From the NCBI GenBank assembly GCA_017475045.1, contig JAFVGH010000123.1, forward strand, positions 120,871 through 184,870: DNA of 64,000 bases, given 5' to 3'. The notes below the pieces were generated by a model, which was given only the letters and a program-made list of their open reading frames with translations, was not told the origin of the DNA and did no database searches. Of the stretch, positions 1-9,368 are shown in pieces; the first letter of the stretch is position 1, and each line of letters starts with the position of its first letter. Source of the DNA: Fibrobacter sp. GTDB lineage: Bacteria; Fibrobacterota; Fibrobacteria; Fibrobacterales; Fibrobacteraceae. The position numbers and the translations under genes are program-made.

Positions 1-350
1 TGCGCGTAGGCGATAATGCGGGCGCCCATGCAGAGCACGTTCGCGTCGTTGTGCAGGCGGGTGAATTCACAGGAGGTAAGGTCACCGCAAACGGCAGCGC
101 GGATACCCTTGTGCTTGTTTGCCGCCATGCTCATGCCAATCCCAGTACCACAGATAAGGATACCGCAGTCCGCTTCCTTGCCGGTAATCTTATTGCAGAC
201 CTTGTCGGCGAAAATCGGGTAGTCGCAGGATTCCGTGGAATCGGTACCCATGTCGAGGACTTTGTAGCCCTTGTCTTCCAGAAACTTGACGAGTTTTTCC
301 TTGTATTCGAATGCGGCGTGGTCGCAGCCGATGGCGATGGTCTTGAACAT
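1..350 (-). CDS. rpiB: ribose-5-phosphate isomerase B (partial, C-terminus beyond window)
   Basis: The reverse strand reads an open frame from an ATG at 348-350 to the window edge (116 codons). The product starts MFKTIAIGCDHAAFEYKEKL and continues with YPIFADKV, ICGTGIGMSMAANK and FTRLHNDANVLCMGAR. These are the phosphate-binding, catalytic-Cys (ICGTGIG) and active-site stretches of the RpiB/LacAB family, which interconverts ribulose-5-phosphate and ribose-5-phosphate in the cytoplasmic pentose phosphate pathway. Full-length RpiB is about 145-150 residues, so roughly 30 residues lie outside. It is divergent from the flippase at 482, with about 130 bases between. A TATATT lies on the reverse strand about 54 bases upstream of the ATG. 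Family assignment is secure. Confidence 0.93.
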   Translation of the reverse strand, partial: MFKTIAIGCDHAAFEYKEKLVKFLEDKGYKVLDMGTDSTESCDYPIFADKVCNKITGKEADCGILICGTGIGMSMAANKHKGIRAAVCGDLTSCEFTRLHNDANVLCMGARIIAYA

Positions 351-481
351 GATTAAAATCCCGGTTTTCGAGTTGAAAAGTCCATTACCTTGAACTTTAT
401 CTGTCAATATAGATAATTCATCGGATTCTAGCCTAATCCAACCTAGGGTTCTATGCAAAATAAATCTATTTTTGGCCTGTC

Positions 482-1930
482 ATGGGGAATCTAGAGACCG
501 ACAGCAAGTTCCTGAAAAAAGCGATGATCGTAAACATCGTGGGGACCATCCTCAAGGTGTGCGGCCCGCTACTCACTTTTGTGATGGCGCGTATTTTTGG
601 TGCGGCCGAATTTGGAATATTCGTCTCGGCCCAAACGCTCCTTTTGACCATCGCCCACTCAGCAACGCTGGGCCTTGATAAAGGCCTGTACTGGTACTTG
701 CCACAAAATGGCTTGAACGGCCGTCCCCGTTACGACGGCATCATGGAGTCTTTCTGGATTTCGGCAGCCATTTCGATTCTTTGTACCGCGGTAATCTTTG
801 TCGGCTCGTTCACACCTTACATTTCCAAGGAACTACCCTGGTACGCGCTGTCGCTTTTGTTCTATGTGGGCACCTACGTTTTCAGTACTGCATCCGAAGG
901 GAATCGCCGCCCCCAGAATGCGGTATTCGTAAACTCCTTCTTGACAGTGACCCTTGCACCGGCCACATCCATTGCGCTTCACTTTATGGGCATTCCCCAT
1001 GCGCTTCCACTTGGTCTCTTGGTGGGCCAGGTTGTGGGCTTCTGCGTGCACTTTGTATTGGTTCGTAGGCAGTTCCCCGATATGCCCCTGCGCCCGCACA
1101 AAACCGTTTCCTGGGTGCTGCTGCGCTACTCGCTCCCGCTAGGTGTCGATGAATTCGTATCGTCGTTCCTGATTCGTTCGAGCCTCTGGCTTGTCATGTT
1201 GTTCCTCGGTCCCGAAAAAGCCGGCGCCTACGGTATCATGGTTACGATTTCCAACGCACTCCAGACGATTCGTGTGGGCTTTACGCCGATTCTTACACCG
1301 GTAGTGGCCGGCATGGATAAGGGCCGCCTGAAAACAGACCTCAAGCCAGTCTACAGCTATTGTGTTTTCATGGTCACCTTCATACAGCTGATGATCGGAT
1401 TCTTTATCGTGCTGTTCCCGGATTTGATTTTGGGTATTGCGGGTAAGGACTTTATTGTACAGCCTGAAACACTTGGCATTTTGCTCCTGGTGCACCTAGT
1501 GGCAGGCTTTGGCGGTATGTCGCTGGTGGTGCTGAACGGTATGGGCAAGAGCCTTTATTCACTCATCATGGACATTGTCTCCCTTGGCGTGGCCCTCATT
1601 TCGGGCTACCTACTGATTCCCGCGTTTGGCCTTGTGGGAGCCGCCCTTTCCATGCTTTGCTACAACATCGTCGCCATTATCTGTAACAACATTTACCTCT
1701 TGAAAATGGGCTTGCAGCCCTACTCCATACGCCTACTGTCGCAGGTCGTTTGGATTCTTTTCTTGATAGCATTCTACATAGCACTCAACATGCAACTTTT
1801 TACTTTGTCTATGCTTGAAAAAGCCGGTGCATACGTGGTGATTCTCTTGGCTCTTGGCGCATACGGCCTTGTGGTCAAGAAAAAGATGGACAAAGACAGG
1901 AGCGCCGTTTCGGTGGGGAATAAGAAATGA
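482..1930 (+). CDS. polysaccharide flippase (Wzx/MATE-like, MOP superfamily)
   Basis: 482 residues, almost wholly hydrophobic, with about 12-14 predicted membrane spans and a short Lys-rich cytoplasmic tail (VVKKKMDKDRSA). The pattern, with an N-terminal stretch MIVNIVGTILKVCGPLLTFV followed by ARIFGAAEFGIFVSAQT, matches oligosaccharide flippases of the MOP superfamily, which move lipid-linked glycan units across the inner membrane. Its stop overlaps the start of the next gene (ATGA at 1927), so the two are co-translated. No clear ribosome binding site precedes ATG 482; the in-frame ATG at about 524 is an alternative start. The following transferase genes suggest it exports a phospho-substituted glycan, but the substrate cannot be told from sequence. 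Confidence 0.85.
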   Translation: MGNLETDSKFLKKAMIVNIVGTILKVCGPLLTFVMARIFGAAEFGIFVSAQTLLLTIAHSATLGLDKGLYWYLPQNGLNGRPRYDGIMESFWISAAISILCTAVIFVGSFTPYISKELPWYALSLLFYVGTYVFSTASEGNRRPQNAVFVNSFLTVTLAPATSIALHFMGIPHALPLGLLVGQVVGFCVHFVLVRRQFPDMPLRPHKTVSWVLLRYSLPLGVDEFVSSFLIRSSLWLVMLFLGPEKAGAYGIMVTISNALQTIRVGFTPILTPVVAGMDKGRLKTDLKPVYSYCVFMVTFIQLMIGFFIVLFPDLILGIAGKDFIVQPETLGILLLVHLVAGFGGMSLVVLNGMGKSLYSLIMDIVSLGVALISGYLLIPAFGLVGAALSMLCYNIVAIICNNIYLLKMGLQPYSIRLLSQVVWILFLIAFYIALNMQLFTLSMLEKAGAYVVILLALGAYGLVVKKKMDKDRSAVSVGNKK

Positions 1931-2736
1931 AAAAGATAGAACAGCAGGAATGTCGCGAAATCCAGATGAGCATTCTGGACGAAATCCAGCGCATCTGTAA
2001 AGAGAATAACCTGAACTACAGCCTAGCTTATGGCACGCTTCTGGGTGCGGTGCGCCACAAGGGTTACATTCCCTGGGACGACGATATCGATATTTGCCTC
2101 TTGCGCGAGGACTATGAAAAGTTGATCGCCATTCTTAAGGACAAGAATGCGCCCGCCCATAAGGAATGGCTTACGCTGGTCGACGACACCTGCGACGGCT
2201 ATTTCTACCCGTTTGCCAAAGCCTACGACAACCGCACTACGGTCAAGATGGAGCGCCACAAAGGTGAAATGGGCATCTGGGTCGACATTTTCCCGCTGGA
2301 TGGTCTTCCGAAGTCTCGTTTCTTCGAAAAAGCGTTCGTGCTGTACTGCAGCTTTTTGCGCGTGATTACCCTTGCCATTACGACAGACTTCAAGTCTAAG
2401 GGTTACGACGCCTGGACACTTTTGTACAAGCGGTTCTTCTACGCCGTCGCCTGTGTAATAGGCAAAAAGCGTTTCTGCCGTTATGTGGAACGGGTCATTC
2501 GTCGCTACCCGACAAACCATTCAGGCCGTGTGGCAACGCTTTTCTTTGACACCAAAACTGACCGCATTCTCGATTTGGGAAAAATTGCGGAAACGGTAGG
2601 CTACCCCTTCGAAAACCGCGAATTTAGCGGCTACAAGAACTATGATTACTACCTGTCGGAATTCTACCATGACTACATGCAGCTTCCGCCGGTTGAAAAA
2701 CGCTATAATCATGGCCTTGACGTGTGGTGGAAATAA
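1927..2736 (+). CDS. LicD family phosphotransferase
   Basis: 269 residues. The N-terminal half carries the LicD/nucleotidyltransferase-fold signature LAYGTLLGAVRHKGYIPWDD, then DDDID at residues 51-55 (metal-binding Asp residues), followed by WVDIFPLDGLP. LicD enzymes transfer phosphocholine or related phospho-alcohols from a CDP carrier to surface glycans. It overlaps the flippase by four bases. A PLP enzyme and a LicC-like nucleotidyltransferase follow, the expected companions for making a CDP-linked donor. The transferred group is not known; phosphoethanolamine or phosphocholine are candidates by analogy. Confidence 0.88.
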   Translation: MKKIEQQECREIQMSILDEIQRICKENNLNYSLAYGTLLGAVRHKGYIPWDDDIDICLLREDYEKLIAILKDKNAPAHKEWLTLVDDTCDGYFYPFAKAYDNRTTVKMERHKGEMGIWVDIFPLDGLPKSRFFEKAFVLYCSFLRVITLAITTDFKSKGYDAWTLLYKRFFYAVACVIGKKRFCRYVERVIRRYPTNHSGRVATLFFDTKTDRILDLGKIAETVGYPFENREFSGYKNYDYYLSEFYHDYMQLPPVEKRYNHGLDVWWK

Positions 2737-2798
2737 GGAATAACTTATATTTTGAAAGAATTTTGAAATCGGGGTCCGCCCCGAAAAAAAGGTAAACC

Positions 2799-3833
2799 AT
2801 GAACTACTTGGACAGAAACGAATTCAACTTCAAGCCTTCTCAGAAAGTGCTCGATGCCGTCAAGAATTTTGACCCCGAACAGCTCTGCTTTTACACCCGC
2901 ATTTACGACGAGGGTAAAAAGAGCATTTTCTCGGTAAAGCTTTCCGAAATCTACAACGTGCCCGAAGAACAGGTGCTGCTGGGTTACGGTGGCGAAGACA
3001 TTCTGAAAAACGCTGTCCATTACTACCTGATGGTTGGTGAAAACAAGACCATCATGATTCCGGAATTCTCTTGGTGGTACTACAACCGCATTGCCGGTGA
3101 GTGTGGCGGTTCTTTCGAGATGTACCCGCTCCACGAAAAGGAAGATACTTTCGCTTACGATGTCGACGAAGTCATCACGCTCACGAACAAGATTCACCCC
3201 CGCATGCTGCTTCTCGCTTCTCCGAACAACCCGACAGGCAACTGCCTTACGCCCGAAGAAATCGGCCGTATCATGGAGAACATACCTAACGACACCATGG
3301 TACTGATCGACGAAGCCTACGCCTCGTTCATCACGACGGATACCGCCTACATCGCCCCCCTCGTAAACAAGTATTCGAACCTGATTATTTCCCGCACCCT
3401 TTCCAAGTTCTTCGGCCTTCCGGGACTCCGCATGGGTTTTGGCTTTATGGGCAAGGGTCACGAATCCTTCTTGAGCTACGCAAACAAGTACCTGGGCTAC
3501 AACCGCTTTAGCGAAGCCGTGGCCATGGCCGCTATCGAAAGTGAAGATCACTACCGCAAGGTCGCCGACGAAATGGAATGGGACCGCCAGCTGTTCAAGA
3601 AGGAACTTGGCAACCTGCCGGGCTTCAAGGTTTACAAGAGTGTGGCAAACTTCATCTTGATCAAGTACCCGACCCGCATCAAGGAAGCCCTGCAAAAGGC
3701 CATGGCCGAACAAGATTACAAGATCAAGTTCATGAGCGACAAGGGCCTGGAAGACTGCCTGCGCATCACCTTGGGCCGTAAGGAACAGATTCAGGTGGTG
3801 GTAGACACCATCAAGCGTTGTGCTGCCGTATGA
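2799..3833 (+). CDS. HisC/CobD-like PLP-dependent aminotransferase or decarboxylase
   Basis: 344 residues, fold type I PLP enzyme of the histidinol-phosphate aminotransferase group. Visible motifs: YGGEDILKN (cofactor phosphate region, about 63-71), SPNNPTGN (141-148), DEAYASF (Asp171, pyridine N contact) and SRTLSKFFGLPGLRMGF with Schiff-base Lys203. The start is supported by an upstream AAAGGT. The stop overlaps the next ATG (ATGA). No other histidine genes are nearby. The HisC family also contains CobD-type amino-acid-phosphate decarboxylases, so with LicC- and LicD-like neighbours a role in making an amino-alcohol phosphate is plausible (inference). A simple aminotransferase remains possible. 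Confidence 0.85.
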   Translation: MNYLDRNEFNFKPSQKVLDAVKNFDPEQLCFYTRIYDEGKKSIFSVKLSEIYNVPEEQVLLGYGGEDILKNAVHYYLMVGENKTIMIPEFSWWYYNRIAGECGGSFEMYPLHEKEDTFAYDVDEVITLTNKIHPRMLLLASPNNPTGNCLTPEEIGRIMENIPNDTMVLIDEAYASFITTDTAYIAPLVNKYSNLIISRTLSKFFGLPGLRMGFGFMGKGHESFLSYANKYLGYNRFSEAVAMAAIESEDHYRKVADEMEWDRQLFKKELGNLPGFKVYKSVANFILIKYPTRIKEALQKAMAEQDYKIKFMSDKGLEDCLRITLGRKEQIQVVVDTIKRCAAV

Positions 3834-4558
3834 TTGCCGTCATTCTAGCCGCTGGCATGGCAAAGCGCCTGCGCCCGCTGACCGATAACACTCCCAAGTG
3901 CCTCTTGGACGTGAAGGGCCGCTCGCTTCTGGAACGCTCCATGGACGCCCTGAAGGGCGCCGGTGTTCAGGAATTCGTGATTGTGACGGGTTACCTGAAC
4001 CACATGATTGAAAACTTCGTGAAGGAACATTACGGAGATTCCATTCGCACCACCTTCATTCACAACGCCCTTTACGATTCCACGAACAACATCTATTCGC
4101 TCTGGCTAGCCGGAAAGGCAGTTGCAGGGAAGGAATTCTTGCTGCTCGATAGCGACCTTCTTTACGACCCGCAAATCGTGAAGAACGTGCTTGACTCCAA
4201 AGCGGCAAACGTGCTTACGCTAATCCGCCACGAACTTGGCGAAGAAGAAATGAAGGTCGTCTTGGGTGCCGACGGAAACATTTCTGAAATCAGCAAGACC
4301 TGCTCACCGAAGGCTGCCGCAGGCGAAAGCCTCGGCATTGAAAAGATTGGTAAAGACTATTCTACTGCTCTCTACGCCGAACTTGAGAAGATGATGAACG
4401 TGGAACACCTGGAAAATACGTTCTACGAGCTGGCCTTTGAGCGTCTGATTCCGCAGGGACACACCTATTCTGTGTGGGACGCATCAGATTATTTCTCTTG
4501 CGAACTCGATACAGTCGAAGATTTCGAAAACGCCAAGTCTACCATTCCATTGGATTAG
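3830..4558 (+). CDS. LicC-like sugar/choline-phosphate nucleotidyltransferase
   Basis: 242 residues from the ATG at 3830, which overlaps the previous stop; a frame extension upstream to 3818 is unlikely to be used. N-terminus MIAVILAAGMAKRLRPLTDN is the nucleotide-binding loop of nucleotidyl transferases, followed by TPKCLLDVKGRSLLERS and the metal site LLLDSDLLY. Size and sequence style resemble LicC-type CTP:phosphocholine cytidylyltransferases, which activate a phospho-alcohol as a CDP adduct, more than the larger glucose-1-phosphate thymidylyltransferases. Sitting between the PLP enzyme and glycosyltransferases and downstream of licD, it probably provides the LicD donor. The exact nucleotide and substrate are not proven. 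Confidence 0.85.
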   Translation: MIAVILAAGMAKRLRPLTDNTPKCLLDVKGRSLLERSMDALKGAGVQEFVIVTGYLNHMIENFVKEHYGDSIRTTFIHNALYDSTNNIYSLWLAGKAVAGKEFLLLDSDLLYDPQIVKNVLDSKAANVLTLIRHELGEEEMKVVLGADGNISEISKTCSPKAAAGESLGIEKIGKDYSTALYAELEKMMNVEHLENTFYELAFERLIPQGHTYSVWDASDYFSCELDTVEDFENAKSTIPLD

Positions 4559-4583
4559 CATGTTTTGACGGGGAGTATAGCCC

Positions 4584-5621
4584 ATGACCAAATACCTTTT
4601 TGTTCTGACCAGTTCCCCGAAGGATTTTTTCTGCGAACAGACGCTGGTGGCAATCGCCTCTTTGCGCGTGCATAATCCAGGCGCTTTCGTAACGCTCCTG
4701 ACCGATGACAAGACGGCGGTAAGCCTGACCGGCCCCCGTGCGGTCCTCAAAGACGCAGTGGATGAACTGAAGGTGCTCACCCTCGATGAAAAATTCACGC
4801 CAATGCTTCGCTCCCGTTACCTCAAGACGGTCATGCGTAACGTCATCGACGGTGATTTCCTGTACATGGATTCCGACATCGCCATCGTGGGCGATCTCTC
4901 GATTCCCGAAGAATGGAGGGGCGGCATTTACGCGGTACTCGACTTCCACACCAACCTTTCGAAGGCCATCAATCGAAAGAAGGTCCTGAACAACGCCAAG
5001 ATGATGGGGTTCTCGCCGATTCTGAACGACGAAATCTTTAACGGGGGCGTGATGTTTGCGGCAGACACTCCCGAAGCCCGCAAGTTCTTCGAGACCTGGC
5101 ACGAACTCTGGCTCTATTGCGTATCCAAGAACTTCCCCTACGACATGGCAAGCCTTGCCGAAACGAATTTCAAGTTTGGCTACATCACTCAGAAGATGCC
5201 CGGTGGCTGGAACTGCCAGCTGGCCTACGGCAACAGGTTTTTGCCCACGGCAAAGGTGCTGCACTTTTTCGGTTCGCGAATCATCGATACTCGCGGCCAC
5301 AAGGTGCCTGCCAGCATGGACCTGTTCTTGCCCAAGATTTTGCGCAAGGATTTCTACACAAACCTGAAGAACATTCCGGTGAAGGTCAATGCCGACAAGA
5401 GCATTACCATCAACGAGTACTACGACGACGTGATTGCACACGCCAAGGAAGAGTTTGAATTCCAGACCCGCAAGGTAGGGGCCGGTGGAGCCTACATTAT
5501 CCGCAGCTACGCCTTCGCGAAGTCGCTCGCGTGGCTTTACAAGAATATGCCTTTCCTTGTGTTCCCGCTGAGAATTTTGGGAACGCTTCTCGGGAAGGAT
5601 AATCGCGGGGGCCGCAAGTGA
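4584..5621 (+). CDS. GT8-like glycosyltransferase
   Basis: 345 residues. The N-terminus MTKYLFVLTSSPKDFFCEQT and the metal/nucleotide-sugar motif FLYMDSDIAIVGD (DSD at 96-98) fit a GT-A fold glycosyltransferase similar to family 8 enzymes; EIFNGGVMFA and the later CQLAYGNRF also fit. It is cytoplasmic, with no signal peptide or clear membrane span. ATG 4584 is preceded by GGGGAG. The stop overlaps the GTG start of the next glycosyltransferase, so it belongs to the same operon. The sugar transferred is unknown. Confidence 0.78.
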   Translation: MTKYLFVLTSSPKDFFCEQTLVAIASLRVHNPGAFVTLLTDDKTAVSLTGPRAVLKDAVDELKVLTLDEKFTPMLRSRYLKTVMRNVIDGDFLYMDSDIAIVGDLSIPEEWRGGIYAVLDFHTNLSKAINRKKVLNNAKMMGFSPILNDEIFNGGVMFAADTPEARKFFETWHELWLYCVSKNFPYDMASLAETNFKFGYITQKMPGGWNCQLAYGNRFLPTAKVLHFFGSRIIDTRGHKVPASMDLFLPKILRKDFYTNLKNIPVKVNADKSITINEYYDDVIAHAKEEFEFQTRKVGAGGAYIIRSYAFAKSLAWLYKNMPFLVFPLRILGTLLGKDNRGGRK

Positions 5622-6781
5622 ACCTGCTTTTCAATCTAGTGGCAGTCCAACCCATACATAGCGCCAAGTTCCATGGTGGCGGCTCCTATGGCGAGGTTAT
5701 TTTCTGGGCGTTGGTGAAGCGTGGCGCAAAGTTCTCTTGTGTCTACGACAGCCGCAAGTACCTGGACCCGGCAATTCTCGAAGCCTGCAAAACGCAGAAT
5801 ATTCCGCTGTTCGATATCAGCACGCAGACCCCGCAAGAAATCATTGACGCCAACCAGATCGACACATTCTACACCCCTCTTTATTCCCTTGAAAAAAAGT
5901 GGGCGATTGACGTGAAGGATTTCGTGTTCACCTGGCATGGCGTGCGCGCGCTTGAAATGCAATACAGTTGGGCCGGTGTCGGTTTCGCCAAAAAACTCGG
6001 GCAAAAGTTCGAAGCGTTGGTGCGTTACCGTGAAAGTTGGAAGAAGTATTTCTACAAGCCCAAGTACCAGGATCTGGCAAAGCGCATGGCCGAGGGCAAG
6101 GCCCGCACCATTACGGTGAGCGAACACAGCCGAGCCTCCATCAAGTCGTTCTTCCCGGAACTGATGGACCTAAAAATCCCCGTATTCTACAGCCCCATGA
6201 GGTCATACGAACCCGAAGGGTTCCTGCCACCAGGAGTTACCGCGAAAAAGTATTTCTTGCTCACCAGCGGCGCCCGCTGGGAAAAGAACAACCTGCGTGC
6301 AGCGATGGCTTTCGATGAACTGGTGGACATGTACGAATCACAGGGCAAGCCATTTGATTTTAAGATGGTGATTACCGGGGCTGCAAACCCCAAAGCTTAC
6401 TTACGTCACCTCAAACATAAATACCGCTTTGTATTGCTCGGCTATGTGGAAAACAAGGAACTGGAATTCCTGCACCAAAACGCCTATGCGTTTGTGTTCC
6501 CGAGCCTGAACGAAGGCTTTGGCTACCCTCCAGTGCAGTCTATGCGTTACGACGTACCTGTGGCCGCAAGCGGTACGACTTCGATTCCCGAAGTCTGTGG
6601 CGACGCAGTGCTGTACTTTGACCCGTACTCCGTAAGCGAAATCAAGAACCGCCTAGTGCAATTGCTTGATTCTAGAATTTATGACGAGTATGTAGCCCGC
6701 GCGTCCAAGCGCTATGTTGAAGTGCATACCCGTCAAATCACCGATCTTGAAGAAGCGGTGAATTTTATTCTGAAGGTTTAA
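5618..6781 (+). CDS. GT4/GT1-type glycosyltransferase
   Basis: 387 residues starting at GTG 5618, which overlaps the preceding stop (GTGA). The C-terminal half has the GT-B hallmark: LTSGARWEKNN, then LLGYVENKELEFLHQNAYAF and FPSLNEGFGYPPVQSMRYDV with the conserved Glu residues that bind the donor. It lacks membrane spans. Last gene of the surface-glycan operon, it ends four bases into the convergent RND gene at 6778. Donor and acceptor are unknown. Confidence 0.87.
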   Translation: MNLLFNLVAVQPIHSAKFHGGGSYGEVIFWALVKRGAKFSCVYDSRKYLDPAILEACKTQNIPLFDISTQTPQEIIDANQIDTFYTPLYSLEKKWAIDVKDFVFTWHGVRALEMQYSWAGVGFAKKLGQKFEALVRYRESWKKYFYKPKYQDLAKRMAEGKARTITVSEHSRASIKSFFPELMDLKIPVFYSPMRSYEPEGFLPPGVTAKKYFLLTSGARWEKNNLRAAMAFDELVDMYESQGKPFDFKMVITGAANPKAYLRHLKHKYRFVLLGYVENKELEFLHQNAYAFVFPSLNEGFGYPPVQSMRYDVPVAASGTTSIPEVCGDAVLYFDPYSVSEIKNRLVQLLDSRIYDEYVARASKRYVEVHTRQITDLEEAVNFILKV

Positions 6782-9357
6782 CCTTTATTCTTTTTAAGCC
6801 AGCTTCCGCACAAGTACATGCTGAAGATGATACTTGTAATAAGGAACATGGCTATGCCGAGGCATGCAAGGTCGCCAATGCCCTTGAGACCACGGTGGGT
6901 GGTGAACAGGAACCCGACAAAGCCTGCGATAGTGGTAGTGGAACTGGCCATCACGTTACGGCCGGTAGTGTCCATCAGCTGGCGAAGTGTCAAGTTCTTG
7001 TCGGACATCCAAGAGGTAATCATGTGGATGGTGGCGTCAATGCCAATACCGAGTGTCATGGGTATCACAATCACATTGTAAATGCTGATCTTTCCGAATT
7101 CAAAGAAGTCTGTCAAGAACCCGAGAAGCCCAAGCGTCAAGATAACACCCATACCAAACGAGACACTGCCTGCCAAGAACAGTTTAGGCTTGCGGAAGGA
7201 AATGACGAGGGTGCCGAAAATAACGAGGATGATGACAAGCGCAAGCCTAAAGCTATCCTTCTTGACCAAGTCGATAACGTCGGAAAGAATGAATTGCGAA
7301 GAGAAGGTGCGAAGGTCTTCGCCGTCAAAGTTCCAGTGACTATAGCGTTCCTGGAAACGATGTAATGCATTGGCATCCCAACTCGGGAAATCACCGTAAA
7401 TAAAGCCAATCTTTCCGTAACTACCGTCTTTTTCGCGAAGCAGGTCCAACGCCCAACCAGGAATGTCTTCGGCAGTAAATGTTTTTTCGACACCGGCAAG
7501 CTTGCGCAGATTGGCAACGTTTGCAGAATCGTCACCTTCGGCTCGGTCAAATACGCGTGCGTCTACAAGGTCGCGGATTTCTTCGATGACCTCGAGTCGC
7601 TTTTCCTGTGAATCCTGAGGCGGAACGAAAGTCTTGAGCGTAAGGAAACTGCGAAGGGTAGAATCATGTTCCACATGCAGGCGTACCATCAATGTATCGT
7701 AAAGAAGGTCGAGCTGTTTCGAAGAGCTACCCATCACTGCGGCAGGTGTAGAAGAAGAACGATTGTTGATTCTTGTAACGCCTGTGCGGATGCCTTTCTT
7801 TACTTGAGTTTTTTCTGTTGAAACGCGGCGCAAGTTACGCAGGTTATGTTCAAAGTCAACGTCTTGAGCGAACCAAAGCGAAACGATTCCGAGGGCGAAA
7901 CCCGTAAAAGCTGCATACTTGAAGAAACGCAGAATTTTCGCTTCGTCCCAGGACTTTGGCAACAGCGAGTTATCGGGAGCCTTCGGGATACCGCCCATGC
8001 ACTTGATGAATACCGGAAGAACAAGGACCGAGGTGAGCATGCTGAACAGCACGCCCATGGAGGCTACCACACCAAATTCATAGAAGCCGCGGAAGTGGGC
8101 CGCCAAAAGTGTAAGGAATGCCGCAATCGTGGTAAAGCTTGCAAGCACAAAAGGCTTGAGCATTTTACGTTGAGCGGCTTCCAGGACTTCTTCGAGGGAG
8201 GCGTACGTGCGCATTAACTTTTGCGACGTTCCCAAGATATGGATAGCGTAGTCAATTCCGATGCCCAAGATAATGGAGGCGACAAATACGGTAAAGGGAT
8301 TCAGCTTGCCATAGAACAGGGCCGTAAATGCAAGAGTCGGAAGGCAGGCGTAAAGCACCGAGGCTGTCACTAAGATCGGGCCCTTCACACTTCTGAAGAA
8401 GAAGATGGTGAGGAAGATAATCAGAACAAGGCTAATCGCAAAAGAGAAGATGGAATCGTTTGCGACTTCGTCGACTTCTTTAAGTCCTTCGTAAGTGCCT
8501 TCTACAGAAAAACGGGTAGGAACCGGATAAGTCTTGTTGCTGAAGTAGGCAAGCAGGGTGTCTGTACGGGCGAGAATGTGAGTTACAAATTCGTAGTCGG
8601 TAGAGGGCTTGATAAGCTTGGCGTTTACAACGCCATTGAACAAGATTTTTCCGGTGCTGTCGGGGGGCGGACAACCGATAAAGCGGTTTCTCAGGGCAAC
8701 GGGTACGGGCTTTTTCTTATGCCATTCTTCGCCATCAATAGAGGCATTCTCGTTTTTCTTCTTGAAGAAGGAATCGAATGCGCCTGCGGCTTCATCGGGG
8801 AGACCAAGTTCCTGAGGGATGTCGGCGCTGAACCAGACCCGTTCTTTTTTCTCAGTCGATGCGGAGTCTGCAGACGATGCTTCCAGAAGGTCAACGACCA
8901 GGGGACCATTTTTGCGGCCGATTTCAAGTTGCAGGTCTTCCAGATTGTCGCGGATTCTTTCAAGGTGCTTTATGGGCAAATAAAGCAAGGCGTTATCCAT
9001 GAAGAATTGGTTTTCGTTGTCGACCTGGGTCGAAACGAAATCACCTTGCCAATTTTTATGAATGTATTCGCGAATAGAGTCCTGCAGGGCAGCGACCAGA
9101 TAGACATCATCACTTTGGATGGCGATCATGAACTGGTCGGTAGAACCGAATCGCTGATAAGACTCTTCAAGGGCCTTGACGCTAGGGGTACCTTCGGGCA
9201 GCAGGTGCGAAAGGTCTGCATCCAGTTTAAGCCCAGGCTTAAAGAGAATGGGAATGGCGCATAAGAGAGCCAAGATTAGGTAAAATGCAAGAGCCTTGTA
9301 TTGGTGCTTGCAGATGAGGGGAATGTACCAACTTGAAAATTTGTTGATTAGGTTCAT
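6778..9357 (-). CDS. RND/MMPL family exporter
   Basis: 859 residues arranged as two similar halves: an N-terminal span (about 20-42), a large periplasmic loop, five spans, then the same again. Each half holds the RND GxxxD-type motif (LGIGIDYAIHI in the first, LGIGIDATIHM in the second), the proton-relay region of MMPL/HpnN-like transporters. Such proteins move lipids or other hydrophobic molecules from the inner membrane. No HlyD-type adaptor or outer-membrane factor is adjacent. It starts 11 bases after the sulfatase-family gene, with GAGAG before its ATG, so the two are probably co-transcribed. This suggests a shared role in envelope lipid or glycan modification (inference). Confidence 0.88.
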   Translation of the reverse strand: MNLINKFSSWYIPLICKHQYKALAFYLILALLCAIPILFKPGLKLDADLSHLLPEGTPSVKALEESYQRFGSTDQFMIAIQSDDVYLVAALQDSIREYIHKNWQGDFVSTQVDNENQFFMDNALLYLPIKHLERIRDNLEDLQLEIGRKNGPLVVDLLEASSADSASTEKKERVWFSADIPQELGLPDEAAGAFDSFFKKKNENASIDGEEWHKKKPVPVALRNRFIGCPPPDSTGKILFNGVVNAKLIKPSTDYEFVTHILARTDTLLAYFSNKTYPVPTRFSVEGTYEGLKEVDEVANDSIFSFAISLVLIIFLTIFFFRSVKGPILVTASVLYACLPTLAFTALFYGKLNPFTVFVASIILGIGIDYAIHILGTSQKLMRTYASLEEVLEAAQRKMLKPFVLASFTTIAAFLTLLAAHFRGFYEFGVVASMGVLFSMLTSVLVLPVFIKCMGGIPKAPDNSLLPKSWDEAKILRFFKYAAFTGFALGIVSLWFAQDVDFEHNLRNLRRVSTEKTQVKKGIRTGVTRINNRSSSTPAAVMGSSSKQLDLLYDTLMVRLHVEHDSTLRSFLTLKTFVPPQDSQEKRLEVIEEIRDLVDARVFDRAEGDDSANVANLRKLAGVEKTFTAEDIPGWALDLLREKDGSYGKIGFIYGDFPSWDANALHRFQERYSHWNFDGEDLRTFSSQFILSDVIDLVKKDSFRLALVIILVIFGTLVISFRKPKLFLAGSVSFGMGVILTLGLLGFLTDFFEFGKISIYNVIVIPMTLGIGIDATIHMITSWMSDKNLTLRQLMDTTGRNVMASSTTTIAGFVGFLFTTHRGLKGIGDLACLGIAMFLITSIIFSMYLCGSWLKKNKG

Positions 9358-9368
9358 AATTTCTCTCG

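Noticed and set aside
2770..2781. GGGG-TCCG-CCCC hairpin before the PLP enzyme gene as a riboswitch
   Set aside because: The stem is only four pairs in a short leader; nothing resembles a known riboswitch.
2745..3713. 322-codon open frame on the minus strand
   Set aside because: Antisense to the HisC/CobD-like gene, which has all PLP motifs.
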